Of a DNA stretch of 18,085 nt, positions 1-7,877 are shown piece after piece; positions within the stretch are counted from its first letter, which is position 1; every line of letters begins with the position of its first letter. The position numbers and the translations under genes are program-made. The stretch is from an uncultured Candidatus Saccharibacteria bacterium (GTDB lineage: Bacteria > Patescibacteriota > Saccharimonadia > Saccharimonadales > Saccharimonadaceae). The notes beneath the pieces are model-generated. The model searched no databases and was not told the DNA's origin. It saw only the letters and a list, made by a program, of their open reading frames with translations. The stretch lies in assembly GCA_938036845.1 (NCBI GenBank), contig CALHWA010000105.1, forward strand, positions 1 through 18,085, read 5' to 3'.

Positions 1-67
1 AGTTATCATAAAGAGCCTTACGCAGCCTTGTCTAAGGAGTCTCGGTGCGTCGGGTTACAGATTCACC
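1..67. other. Short non-coding end downstream of uvrA
   Basis: These bases follow the uvrA stop on the minus strand. Read on that strand they contain a weak imperfect stem (CCTTA pairing with TAAGG across a 12-base loop), followed by CTCTTTATG. This could be a poor terminator, but the stem is only 5 bp. No gene could be supported here. Confidence 0.3.
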
Positions 68-2902
68 TCATCCCAAGAGCGGCCGCAAATACTTCCCCGT
101 AAACGATGCTGGGTTATGCGCGACTTCCTCAGGTGTACCACTGGCGATGACGGTACCGCCGCCCTGCCCGCCTTCGGGGCCCATGTCGATGATATGGTCA
201 GCGCATTTGATAACCTCAAGATTATGCTCAATGATAACCATACTGTTGCCGCCCGCTACGAGGCGTTGGAGAATTTCGAGTAGCTTCTTGACGTCAGCGG
301 TATGCAGGCCAGTAGTCGGCTCATCGAGAATATAGAGCGTCTTGCCAGTCGTGCGCCGGCTTAGCTCGGTGGCAAGTTTGATACGCTGCGCCTCCCCCCC
401 ACTAAAGGTCGTGGCGGGCTGGCCGAGCTTAATATAGCCAAGGCCCACTTCGTTGATCGTCGTCAACTTGCGAGCAATTGCAGGAATGTTAGCGAAGAAC
501 TCACAGGCTTGCTCGACCGTCATATCCAGGACATCGCTAATCGTCTTACCTTTGTAGGTGATCTCAAGCGCCTCACGATTATAGCGTTTACCATGGCACT
601 CAGGGCATTGGATGTAGACATCGGGTAAGAAGTGCATCTCTATCTTAATAACGCCATCGCCCTGACAGTGCTCGCAGCGCCCACCCTTAACGTTGAAGCT
701 AAAACGCCCTGGCTTGTAGCCGCGAATATTCGCCTCGGGCGTGCCCGCAAAAAGCTCGCGAATCTGCGTAAAGACACCGGTATAGGTGGCAGGGTTGGAG
801 CGCGGGGTGCGACCAATTGCCGACTGGTCTATGACAATTGCTTTATCAAGCTGCTCGACTCCATCGATTGTATCATGTGCACCTGGTACTGCTTGGGCGC
901 GATGCAAACGGGCAGTGAGCTCGCTCGCGAGAATGCTATTGACGAGCGTCGACTTGCCACTGCCACTCACCCCTGTCACCAGCGTAAGGACGCCAAGCGG
1001 GATGGTGACGTCGATATTCTTGAGATTATTCTCGCGTGCTCCGCGGATTGTCAGCGCACGGCCTTGCTCAATCGGGCGGCGCTGGGCTGGCACCGGTATC
1101 TTCTCCGCACCAGACAAGTACCGACCGGTAATGCTCTGCGGCATGCATGCTACCTCTGCTGGCGTGCCACATGCCACGATCTCCCCACCATGCACGCCAG
1201 CACCTGGCCCAACATCCACTAGGTAATCAGCTGCCGCAATCGTATCTTCGTCGTGCTCTACCACAAGCACGGTATTGCCTAGGTCGCGTAGATTCTTGAG
1301 CGTCTGGATGAGGCGATCGTTGTCACGCTGGTGTAGGCCAATCGATGGCTCATCCAGCACATACAACACCCCCTGCAGGCCACTACCAATCTGCGTCGCG
1401 AGGCGGATGCGCTGCGCCTCACCACCACTGAGTGTGTTGGCTGCTCGCCCTAGCTCGAGGTAATTGAGCCCGACATTGTTCATAAAGCCCAGCCGTGCCA
1501 TAATTTCTTTGACAACAAGCTTAATGATGTGCTGCTGTTCTGCACTAAACTCCAGCTGGCCTATCATATCCAGCGCATTGGCGACGTCCAGATTGCAGAT
1601 ATCCATAATGGAGAGGCCATTGACCGTCACTGCAAGCACCACTGGTTTGAGCCGCGCACCCTTGCAGGTCGTACACTTACGCTCCCGCATGAAGCGCTCG
1701 ATATCTTTGCGCATAAACTCACTATCGGTCTCGCGATGGCGACGCTCGAGGTTAGGGATGACCCCCTCGTACGTTGAGTCGTAATAGCGATTACCGCTGA
1801 GGTGAATACGGTATTTTTGCTTACCTGTGCCATACAGCACCTTCTGCACAACATCATCACTCAACTCCTTGACAGGCACGTGCAAGCTAAAGCCATGCTC
1901 GTCAGCTACCGCGGCGAGGCGCTTCATGTACCACGCTTCGGCATTAAAGCGGTTAAAGGGACGGATCGCTCCCTCGGCAATCGTCAGATTGGGGTTAAGG
2001 ATGAGCTCCGGGTCAACCTCCAGGCGTGTGCCCAGGCCTGTGCAAACCGGACACGCCCCCTGCGGCGCGTTGAAACTAAAGAGCCGCGGCTCAAGCTCGG
2101 GGATATCCTCGCCTGGGTGATCCATACAGGCATAGCGCTGACTATACGTCGTGATCTCGCCACTCGTGGCATCCAGCACCTGCACAACCCCACTGGCGAG
2201 CTCCAGCGCTTGCTCAACCGACTGCGAGATGCGGCTCACCATCGTTGGCGCCATCACAACACGATCGACCACCAGCTCAATATCATGCTTATAGCTCTTC
2301 TGTAGTTCCGGGAACTCATCGAGCGCATATACTACGCCATCTACCCGAGCTCGCGCAAAGCCACTGCGCATGTACTGCTCGGGGATGTGGGCAAACTCCC
2401 CTTTCTTTTGGCTCACGATCGGTGCCAGTAACATGAGCTTGCTCCCCTCAGGAAGTTTCATAATTTCGTCGATAATAGACTGAGCTGTCCGGCGCTGGAC
2501 AGGCTTGCCACAGCGCGTGCCATCGGGCATAAGAGCTGGGCAATGCGGCACCCCTACCCGAGCAAAGAGCAGGCGCAAATAATCGTAGATCTCCGTCACT
2601 GTAGCGACAGTGGAGCGCGGGTTGCGGCTCGTCGACTTTTGGTCGATGCTGATACTGGGGCTCAGGCCATCAATGGAGTCAACGTCGGGCTTATCCATAA
2701 TGCCAAGGAACTGCCGTGCATAGCTGCTTAAACTCTCCACATAGCGGCGCTGTCCTTCAGCGTAGATCGTGTCAAAGACGAGGCTCGACTTACCACTACC
2801 ACTCAGGCCCGTCACCACCACAAACTGATCGCGCGGAATGGTCACACTGACATCTTTGAGGTTATTCTGGCGCGCCCCAACAATCCGTATCTGCTCCGAC
2901 AT
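68..2902 (-). CDS. uvrA: Excinuclease ABC subunit A (UvrA)
   Basis: UvrA is the damage-recognition ATPase of nucleotide excision repair; it works as a dimer with UvrB and is then replaced by UvrC. The 944-residue product matches the usual length (E. coli 940). Visible motifs are Walker A GLSGSGKS at residues 32-39, a second Walker A GVSGSGKST in the C-terminal half, ABC signatures LSGGEAQR and FSGGEAQR, both Walker B/D-loop blocks ending LDEP, and the CxxC...CxxC zinc finger (CEHC...CPEC) before the second signature. The ORF is intact and ends in TGA. The ATG at 2900-2902 has no Shine-Dalgarno; an extended -10 lies 8 bases upstream, so the mRNA is probably leaderless. It is transcribed alone or as the last gene after the upstream membrane-protein gene (84-bp gap). 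Confidence 0.98.
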   Translation of the reverse strand: MSEQIRIVGARQNNLKDVSVTIPRDQFVVVTGLSGSGKSSLVFDTIYAEGQRRYVESLSSYARQFLGIMDKPDVDSIDGLSPSISIDQKSTSRNPRSTVATVTEIYDYLRLLFARVGVPHCPALMPDGTRCGKPVQRRTAQSIIDEIMKLPEGSKLMLLAPIVSQKKGEFAHIPEQYMRSGFARARVDGVVYALDEFPELQKSYKHDIELVVDRVVMAPTMVSRISQSVEQALELASGVVQVLDATSGEITTYSQRYACMDHPGEDIPELEPRLFSFNAPQGACPVCTGLGTRLEVDPELILNPNLTIAEGAIRPFNRFNAEAWYMKRLAAVADEHGFSLHVPVKELSDDVVQKVLYGTGKQKYRIHLSGNRYYDSTYEGVIPNLERRHRETDSEFMRKDIERFMRERKCTTCKGARLKPVVLAVTVNGLSIMDICNLDVANALDMIGQLEFSAEQQHIIKLVVKEIMARLGFMNNVGLNYLELGRAANTLSGGEAQRIRLATQIGSGLQGVLYVLDEPSIGLHQRDNDRLIQTLKNLRDLGNTVLVVEHDEDTIAAADYLVDVGPGAGVHGGEIVACGTPAEVACMPQSITGRYLSGAEKIPVPAQRRPIEQGRALTIRGARENNLKNIDVTIPLGVLTLVTGVSGSGKSTLVNSILASELTARLHRAQAVPGAHDTIDGVEQLDKAIVIDQSAIGRTPRSNPATYTGVFTQIRELFAGTPEANIRGYKPGRFSFNVKGGRCEHCQGDGVIKIEMHFLPDVYIQCPECHGKRYNREALEITYKGKTISDVLDMTVEQACEFFANIPAIARKLTTINEVGLGYIKLGQPATTFSGGEAQRIKLATELSRRTTGKTLYILDEPTTGLHTADVKKLLEILQRLVAGGNSMVIIEHNLEVIKCADHIIDMGPEGGQGGGTVIASGTPEEVAHNPASFTGKYLRPLLG

Positions 2903-2910
2903 ATCGTCTT

Positions 2911-2919
2911 ATTGTAGCA
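2911..2919 (-). promoter_or_regulatory. uvrA extended -10 promoter, leaderless
   Basis: On the minus strand this reads TGCTACAAT, a TGn-type extended -10 with TACAAT. Only 8 bases (AAGACGAT) separate it from the uvrA ATG, so transcription should start within about 2 bases of the start codon. I see no well-placed -35; a TTGCAC lies 28 bp upstream, too far to be used. I see no LexA-like box. Confidence 0.6.
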
Positions 2920-2985
2920 TGTATACTGGCGAGATACTAGATTTGTGCAAGAGGCCAACTGAGCCTCCCCGCATCTTTTAGGGTG

Positions 2986-3726
2986 CTACACTCGCGATGT
3001 AAGCCGCTCCTTCTTTGGTCGGCTTGCCGCAACATAGGAGACGAGGCCACACCAATACAATGGCATAATACTATAGATAATCCATGCCTCAGACGCTTTA
3101 CCAAAGAGCTGCAGCGCAAGGGCCGACTCTGAGGCAGCAAGTATTGTCCCATTACAACTACCCACGCTCCACCGTAGCCGATAGTCTGTCAGAGCTGCCG
3201 CTGTCCCGCTCGTCATCAGTATCATAAGTACAGCAGCATACACTTTTATTGCTCCAGCAAGGAGCGGGCTTCCTACACGCGGCAACACATTGTACAGTGT
3301 CGAATATACCATTATTGCATTACCCATGAAGGCAGCTAGCAGCAATCCCCAATTTATGCGGCTGGCAGCTCCCTTCGCAAGAGCAAAGATGAGGCGCCAC
3401 AAATTTATAACACAGAGCACCAGATACGCCAGCAAAGACACCCCCAGCCCAACGATGAGATGCGAGAAGGGCAAGAATGCCACCAGCGAGTCAGCCACAG
3501 CAAACAGCACAAGTGCTATGAGAAGGAGCCACGTCGTTGGCTGATGCCGATCGCTATAGCGCCAAACTGCAAGAAAAATCATCGTCGTCGTGAGTGGGCC
3601 CATTGCTTTTTGCAGCCACCACCACTGGTCTGCCGGAGCAAACTGCAGCAGCTGCCACACCACCGCGCAGAGTAGTACTGGCCAGAGAACTCTCAAGAGT
3701 CTCGTTAGTTTCATCGTTAGATTCAT
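2986..3726 (-). CDS. YhhN/TMEM86-like integral membrane protein
   Basis: This is a hydrophobic protein of 246 residues with about eight predicted membrane segments (near residues 11-28, 45-56, 65-85, 90-113, 127-147, 155-174, 188-206, 215-234). The pattern resembles the YhhN/TMEM86 family (lysoplasmalogenase-like in animals): an ADSL motif followed by a Gly/Leu-rich helix (78-105), then GTILAASESALAL near 193-205 and a C-terminal YWCGLVSYVA helix. The family usually has Asp in the second motif; here it is Glu200. Start choice: the frame is open to a GTG at 3801, just after the HAD gene stop, but no ribosome site supports that. The ATG at 3726 sits 7 bases after a good promoter. Family assignment is by pattern recall and moderate; the substrate in this organism is unknown. 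Confidence 0.55.
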   Translation of the reverse strand: MNLTMKLTRLLRVLWPVLLCAVVWQLLQFAPADQWWWLQKAMGPLTTTMIFLAVWRYSDRHQPTTWLLLIALVLFAVADSLVAFLPFSHLIVGLGVSLLAYLVLCVINLWRLIFALAKGAASRINWGLLLAAFMGNAIMVYSTLYNVLPRVGSPLLAGAIKVYAAVLMILMTSGTAAALTDYRLRWSVGSCNGTILAASESALALQLFGKASEAWIIYSIMPLYWCGLVSYVAASRPKKERLTSRV

Positions 3727-3733
3727 AGAAAAT

Positions 3734-3763
3734 ATAGTAGCCCATCCTACATACAGATTGCAA
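3734..3763 (-). promoter_or_regulatory. Promoter for the YhhN-like gene
   Basis: On the minus strand a TTGCAA -35 (3758-3763) is followed by an 18-bp spacer and a TACTAT -10 (3734-3739), with 7 bases before the ATG at 3726. It lies inside the long version of the ORF (GTG start at 3801) and supports the shorter start. The same TTGCAA-18-bp arrangement recurs at the SDR/regulator promoters. Confidence 0.5.
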
Positions 3764-3807
3764 GGCAACCAGTGTATTATCCAGAGCCAGATGTTTCTCA
3801 CTCAAAT

Positions 3808-4467
3808 TTATCGAGCGAAATACCGCGCAATAGCCTCTTCCGCCTCCGCCCAGGTGCGGCACTCAATAGCGCGCGGATCGTCGATCGTAGCGCCTGGGTG
3901 CCATGGCCGTTCGCCAAATAAAATTGCCAAGCCAAGCGGCGCATCATCTCCTTCAAGGCCACGCTCGAGGTGATATGGCGAATCATCAATTGCAACCTCC
4001 ATATTATGCTGCCGGTATGTTTCTGTCTTTGAGTTGGCCATTATCTTGATGCCATCCTCGGTTTCGACTGGCCGCCGCGTCAAAATAACCTGCTCGAAGA
4101 CACCAGGCAAATACTTTTCGATACTCCGATTTGTCACATCTACCAGGCCATAGTGACGAGCCGAGACTGCATAGAGTCGATACTTGGCTGCCAGTCTTCG
4201 CAACGCCTCAATCGTCTCTCTGTCTGGGACTTGCATCTCCTCAAACCAACCAGGCTTCGCCATGCCTGGTGTCGTCCCCAATTGCAGCCCATTAAATCGC
4301 TCCTGCACCTCCTCAGGTGTTGGACCCCACGTCGTCTGTGGTATGTCAGGTCGAAAGTTGGTACCGTAATGCTCGTTATATGCCGCTACTAGCCCTTCAG
4401 CACAAGGGAAAACAACGTCATCAAGATCAACGGCAATAGCAGGTCTGTTGCTTTTTACGTACTCCAT
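3808..4467 (-). CDS. HAD-superfamily 5'-nucleotidase-like hydrolase
   Basis: The protein of 219 residues is probably a cytosolic phosphatase of the HAD superfamily, closest by motif pattern to the 5'(3')-deoxyribonucleotidase (NT5C) group. Motif I is VDLDDVV with Asp14 (nucleophile) and Asp16. A VSARH motif II carries Ser102, a motif III Lys is at 147, and motif IV is IDDSPYH with Asp161/Asp162. The start at 4467 has an AAGGAG site 5 bases upstream (4473-4478); an in-frame ATG at 4488 lacks one and would add seven residues. The Nudix gene stops 25 bases upstream on the same strand, so the two probably form an operon in nucleotide sanitation or turnover. The exact substrate cannot be read from the sequence. 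Confidence 0.75.
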   Translation of the reverse strand: MEYVKSNRPAIAVDLDDVVFPCAEGLVAAYNEHYGTNFRPDIPQTTWGPTPEEVQERFNGLQLGTTPGMAKPGWFEEMQVPDRETIEALRRLAAKYRLYAVSARHYGLVDVTNRSIEKYLPGVFEQVILTRRPVETEDGIKIMANSKTETYRQHNMEVAIDDSPYHLERGLEGDDAPLGLAILFGERPWHPGATIDDPRAIECRTWAEAEEAIARYFAR

Positions 4468-4491
4468 ACATACTCCTTTATCATTCACCGG

Positions 4492-4992
4492 TTACAGCAG
4501 TTCAGGTCGTTCCTGCTGGGCGTAGTGCCGCAATGAGCTGATATAATGCACCGCCGCCGCAAAGGGATAGTCGGTTTGTGGCGTAATGGGCTGCTGCATC
4601 AGGTCATCTGGTGTGAGCCATTGGTAGCTACTGTGCTCCCAGCTGAGGGTAATTTCTGGCGCATCGCCATCAACCAGTGCCGCATAGCACATATAGCTCA
4701 GCCGCTGGCCATCAGGGTGTGGCAGTACGTGCTCGAAGGCCACGCTCAACTGGCTCGGCGCAAAGCTAAGGCCAGTCTCTTCTTCTATTTCCCGCCGCGC
4801 CGCCTCTAGTGGTGTCTCGCCAGGCTCGACTATGCCACCAGGCAGGTCGGCACCATGCGGAAAGAGCGGATGCGTACTACTGCGCTCAAGGACGAGAATT
4901 TTGCCAGTCGCATCAACAATGAGTGCTTTGGCTAAGAAATGGGGGTGGTCATTATCTGGTTGGATTGCCCGAGTAAAATATATGTTTGCCAT
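4492..4992 (-). CDS. Nudix hydrolase (MutT-like)
   Basis: The 166-residue protein carries a perfect Nudix box at residues 53-75 (G-x5-E59-x7-R67-E68-I69-x-E71-E72-x-G74-L75). It should hydrolyse a nucleoside diphosphate linked to another group, with a divalent metal bound by the REUXEE glutamates. The flanking beta strands (AKALIVD at 21-27, ILVLERS at 32-38) fit the fold. An ATG at 4992 is preferred over a possible start at 5010 because a consensus TATAAT ends 7 bases before it, which places transcription start at the codon itself. It is the first gene of a two-gene unit with the HAD phosphatase; together they suggest clean-up of damaged or excess nucleotides. The substrate is unknown. Confidence 0.88.
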   Translation of the reverse strand: MANIYFTRAIQPDNDHPHFLAKALIVDATGKILVLERSSTHPLFPHGADLPGGIVEPGETPLEAARREIEEETGLSFAPSQLSVAFEHVLPHPDGQRLSYMCYAALVDGDAPEITLSWEHSSYQWLTPDDLMQQPITPQTDYPFAAAVHYISSLRHYAQQERPELL

Positions 4993-4999
4993 GGCGTCT

Positions 5000-5005
5000 A
5001 TTATA
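5000..5005 (-). promoter_or_regulatory. Nudix/HAD operon -10 box, leaderless
   Basis: A perfect TATAAT on the minus strand, preceded by TGTG, ends 7 bases before the Nudix ATG. I find no clear -35 at 17-18 bp and no Shine-Dalgarno. Confidence 0.55.
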
Positions 5006-5166
5006 CACAAAAGAATGGAAACTGATTGCTGCTATATCCTTTTAATCTCACTCAGAAGGGTTAAGTCGCTGAAACATCAATGTCTTATATTACTCTTATG
5101 AGTATACGCACTTGACGCTAAAAGGCAGTGTTGAGCAAATCAGGTGCACCCATCAGAACTCGTCAA

Positions 5167-5193
5167 TTAGCACTCTTGCACCGAGAGTGCTAA
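5167..5193 (+). promoter_or_regulatory. CIRCE operator (HrcA binding site)
   Basis: This is an exact match to the CIRCE consensus: TTAGCACTC (5167-5175), nine bases, then GAGTGCTAA (5185-5193). CIRCE is bound by the heat-shock repressor HrcA. It lies upstream of clpB and its central spacer contains the predicted -35 (TTGCAC, 5176-5181), so bound HrcA would block RNA polymerase directly. No hrcA gene is in the window. Confidence 0.96.
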
Positions 5194-5204
5194 TTTGTTA
5201 CTAT
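5176..5204 (+). promoter_or_regulatory. clpB promoter inside and after CIRCE
   Basis: The -35 TTGCAC (5176-5181) lies in the CIRCE loop. A 17-bp spacer follows, then an extended -10 TGT-TACTAT (-10 at 5199-5204). Predicted transcription start is near 5211, leaving a leader of about 98 bases with an AAGGAGGG ribosome site at 5297-5304. Confidence 0.7.
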
Positions 5205-5308
5205 ACCAATAGGCTACGCGGCTGATACCCAGCGCGATCGGCCACCCGTTTTTAAGTAACTCACCGGGCGTCCTGTTGCCCGCACTATATAACTACAAGG
5301 AGGGATAT

Positions 5309-7462
5309 ATGCCACCAACCATGAACCAACAAGATAACCAAAAACCACTCGAGCAGTTCGGCACCGACCTCACCGCTCTGGCGCGTGAGGGCAAGCTCGA
5401 CCCAGTGATCGGCCGAGACGAAGAGATTCGCCGCACTATGCAGATCCTCAGCCGACGCACCAAGAATAACCCAGTACTGATCGGTGAGCCGGGCGTTGGC
5501 AAAACCGCCATCGTCGAGGCGCTCGCACAGCGCATCGTCAAGGGCAACGTACCGGCGTCGCTGCGTGATAAGCGGCTGATTAGCCTGGAGATTTCCAGCT
5601 TGCTGGCCGGCGCGAGCTTCCGCGGCCAGTTTGAAGAGCGCCTCAAGGGTGTACTCAAAGAGGTAGAGGAAGCGGCCGGCGAGATCATTCTCTTCGTCGA
5701 TGAGATTCACACTATGGTCGGCGCTGGCAAGGGCGAAGGCAGTATGGACGCCGGCAATATGCTCAAACCTGCCCTGGCCCGCGGTAAACTCCATATGATT
5801 GGTGCCACCACGCTGGCCGAATACCGCCAGTATGTCGAGAAGGACGCAGCCCTAGAGCGGCGCTTTCAGCCAGTTTACGTCGGCGAACCAAGCTTTGACG
5901 ACACCATCGCCATCTTACGTGGCCTCAAGGAAAAGTACGAAGTCCACCACGGTGTCAAGATTGCCGATGATGCGATTGTGGCAGCAGCGCGGCTGTCTAC
6001 CCGCTACTTGCCTGACCGCTTTCTGCCCGATAAGGCGGTTGACCTGCTGGATGAAGCAACCAGCGCTCTCAAGATGCAGCTAGAGAGTGTGCCGATTAGC
6101 CTCGATCGGCTTAATAACCGCCGCTTGCAACTGGAGATTGAAGAAGCCGCGCTCAAAAAAGATAAGTCCGACCACGCCAAGGCGCGCAAAGCAGAAATCA
6201 AGCAGCAGATCGCTGACCTCCGGGCTCAGGCTAAGGCGATTGACAGCAAATGGCAGCACGAAAAGGACATTCTGCAGACTGTTAACACCGCTGCCGAAAA
6301 AATGGACAGTCTGCGCTCACGCTTAGAAATCGCCGAGCGCGATGCCGATCTGGCCACCGCCAGCCGTATCAAATACGGCGATATGCCAGAGCTGGAAAAA
6401 AAGCTGAGCGCCGCCCGCCAGGAACTAGCCGCTATCCCACCGGCTGATCGCTTATTGCGCGAAGAAGTCACGCCCGACGATATCGCCAGTGTGGTAGCGC
6501 GCTGGACGGGCATCCCTGTGGAGCGGCTGATGGAAAGCGAATCAAGTAAATTAACCAAGCTTGAAGACTCAATCGGCCGCCAAGTGATTGGCCAAGATCG
6601 CGCTGTGGCCGCTGTGGCGAGTGCTATTCGCCGTTCGCGCGCTGGGCTCAGTGATACTAATCGGCCAATTGGTTCCTTCCTCTTCCTTGGCCCCACTGGG
6701 GTCGGCAAAACAGAGGTAGCCCGCAGCCTGTGCCGCGAATTATTCGACGATGAGCACGCCATGATCCGCATCGATATGAGTGAGTACATGGAGCGTCACG
6801 CCGTCGCCCGGCTGATTGGCTCGCCACCAGGCTACGTTGGCTACGACCAAGGCGGTCAACTCACCGAAGCAGTGCGCCGCCGCCCTTACAGCGTGGTGCT
6901 GTTTGACGAAATCGAGAAAGCCCACCCCGACGTCTTTAACGTGCTCCTCCAGGTACTCGACGACGGCCGCCTGACTGATGGCCAAGGCCGCACGATCGAC
7001 TTTAGCAACACCATTATCATCATGACGAGCAACGTTGGCTCGCAGATGATTATGGACTTTACTGGCGATGACCTATCTGTGCTGGACAATAAAATGCTTG
7101 AGGTGCTACGCCAGCATTTCCGTCCAGAATTCCTCAACCGCATTGATGACATCGTGATCTTCGACCGTATTCACGAGCAAGCCATGCGGGCCATCGTCGA
7201 CGTGCAGCTCGAGCGCGTTGCCCGCCAAGTTAAAGACAGCCGCGATATCACGCTAACGTTTGACGAGAGCGTCCGCGACATGCTGGCGCGGGATGGCTAC
7301 GACCCGAGCTTCGGTGCCCGACCGCTCAAGCGCTTGGTGCAAAAGCGCATTCTTGACCCGCTGGCGCTGGAGCTTATCGATGGGCGTATTCACGAAGGTA
7401 TGGCGGTGGTAGCGAGGGCAGCTGACGGGCGAGTCACCTTCAGCCCGCAGGCGTCCTCATAG
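5309..7462 (+). CDS. clpB: ClpB disaggregase lacking the N-domain
   Basis: This Hsp100 AAA+ chaperone threads aggregated proteins through a hexameric pore, normally with DnaK. The 717 residues begin directly at the first ATPase domain; the ~150-residue Clp_N domain of full-length ClpB (E. coli 857 aa) is absent. D1 has Walker A GEPGVGKT (59-66), pore loop [13 protein letters not shown] (101-113), Walker B ILFVDE (127-132) and arginine fingers LERRF (182-186). A complete ClpB-type coiled-coil M domain spans about 265-385. D2 has Walker A GPTGVGKT (461-468), pore loop PPGYVGY (506-512), Walker B VVLFDE (529-534) and the GAR sensor 2 (669-671). No IGF/IGL ClpP-docking loop is seen, so it is ClpB, not ClpC/ClpA. 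An AAGGAGGG site 5 bases upstream fixes the start; the upstream in-frame 5276 start has none. HrcA/CIRCE control is predicted. Confidence 0.95.
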   Translation: MPPTMNQQDNQKPLEQFGTDLTALAREGKLDPVIGRDEEIRRTMQILSRRTKNNPVLIGEPGVGKTAIVEALAQRIVKGNVPASLRDKRLISLEISSLLAGASFRGQFEERLKGVLKEVEEAAGEIILFVDEIHTMVGAGKGEGSMDAGNMLKPALARGKLHMIGATTLAEYRQYVEKDAALERRFQPVYVGEPSFDDTIAILRGLKEKYEVHHGVKIADDAIVAAARLSTRYLPDRFLPDKAVDLLDEATSALKMQLESVPISLDRLNNRRLQLEIEEAALKKDKSDHAKARKAEIKQQIADLRAQAKAIDSKWQHEKDILQTVNTAAEKMDSLRSRLEIAERDADLATASRIKYGDMPELEKKLSAARQELAAIPPADRLLREEVTPDDIASVVARWTGIPVERLMESESSKLTKLEDSIGRQVIGQDRAVAAVASAIRRSRAGLSDTNRPIGSFLFLGPTGVGKTEVARSLCRELFDDEHAMIRIDMSEYMERHAVARLIGSPPGYVGYDQGGQLTEAVRRRPYSVVLFDEIEKAHPDVFNVLLQVLDDGRLTDGQGRTIDFSNTIIIMTSNVGSQMIMDFTGDDLSVLDNKMLEVLRQHFRPEFLNRIDDIVIFDRIHEQAMRAIVDVQLERVARQVKDSRDITLTFDESVRDMLARDGYDPSFGARPLKRLVQKRILDPLALELIDGRIHEGMAVVARAADGRVTFSPQASS

Positions 7463-7479
7463 CTTTTACTCCCCAAAGA

Positions 7480-7488
7480 TGCTATACT
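7480..7488 (+). promoter_or_regulatory. Extended -10 promoter of the GlsB-like gene
   Basis: TG-C-TATACT (-10 at 7483-7488) starts 18 bases after the clpB stop. Predicted transcription start is near 7495, giving a leader of about 29 bases with GAAGGAG (7507-7513). No terminator separates clpB from this gene, so read-through from clpB is also likely. Confidence 0.55.
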
Positions 7489-7523
7489 AGTACGATAACT
7501 ATTAATGAAGGAGACAATCAACT

Positions 7524-7778
7524 ATGACTATACTCGTATGGCTTATCATCGGTGGTCTTGCCGGCTGGCTGGCATCCAAGGTGGTAAATAAAGGCGCAGA
7601 CTCAGGCGCACTGACCAACATCATCGTTGGTATCATCGGCGCAATGCTGGGTGGCTGGCTCGTCAGCCTGATGGGCGGCAGCGCCGATGTGCTGACTGGC
7701 TTTAACTTCGCCAGCCTACTAACCGCCTTCTTTGGCGCAGTTGTGCTGCTGGTTATCCTCAAGCTTATCAAAAAATAA
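7524..7778 (+). CDS. GlsB/YeaQ/YmgE-family membrane protein
   Basis: This is a small integral membrane protein of 84 residues with three hydrophobic segments (about 3-20, 30-50, 57-81) rich in Gly, Ile and Leu. The opening ILVWLIIGGLAGWLASKV, the GIIGAMLGGWL second helix and the lysine tail match the transglycosylase-associated/GlsB family. Members are often linked to general stress in Gram-positive and Gram-negative bacteria, but their molecular role is unknown. The ATG at 7524 has GAAGGAG about 10 bases upstream. It follows clpB by 61 bases on the same strand and has its own extended -10, so it can be expressed both with the heat-shock gene and alone. A strong terminator lies 28 bases after the stop. 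Confidence 0.85.
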   Translation: MTILVWLIIGGLAGWLASKVVNKGADSGALTNIIVGIIGAMLGGWLVSLMGGSADVLTGFNFASLLTAFFGAVVLLVILKLIKK

Positions 7779-7806
7779 GCTCAAGGCTTACCGCCAATTT
7801 AACCAC

Positions 7807-7837
7807 AAAACACCCCAGGGGATGGCTGGGGTGTTTT
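7807..7837. terminator. Bidirectional intrinsic terminator
   Basis: Arms AAAACACCCCAG (7807-7818) and CTGGGGTGTTTT (7826-7837) form a perfect 12-bp stem with a 7-base loop. The outer A/T part gives a U-run on either strand. It lies between the convergent GlsB-like gene (plus) and the CobW-like gene (minus, ends 7878) and probably serves both. Confidence 0.88.
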
Positions 7838-7877
7838 ATATGGGATGAGTTAGGCTACACAAAAGTCTTTATAAGAC

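Larger units (their letters stand above)
4993..5308. other. 316-bp intergenic region between nudix and clpB
   Basis: This divergent region holds the Nudix promoter at its left end, the CIRCE operator and clpB promoter at 5167-5204, and a clpB leader of about 98 bases. A small inverted repeat (TACTC-TTAT-GAGTA, around 5092-5105) and a 5-bp hairpin (CGGGC/GCCCG, 5265-5282) just before the clpB ribosome site are also present; neither is strong. No coding gene is supported. Confidence 0.6.

Noticed and set aside
632..1222. Long plus-strand open frame opposite uvrA
   Set aside because: It is antisense to highly conserved uvrA codons (second Walker A region) and its translation has no recognisable motif.
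1802..2305. Second long plus-strand open frame opposite uvrA
   Set aside because: It lies wholly within uvrA on the other strand, and its open frame is explained by uvrA codon use.
2951..2967. GAGGC/GCCTC hairpin after the YhhN-like gene as a terminator
   Set aside because: Only a 5-bp stem and no U-tract on the relevant strand.
5276..5308. Earlier in-frame start for clpB
   Set aside because: The extra residues ([11 protein letters not shown]) are the translated leader and ribosome site; AAGGAGGG is placed for the ATG at 5309.
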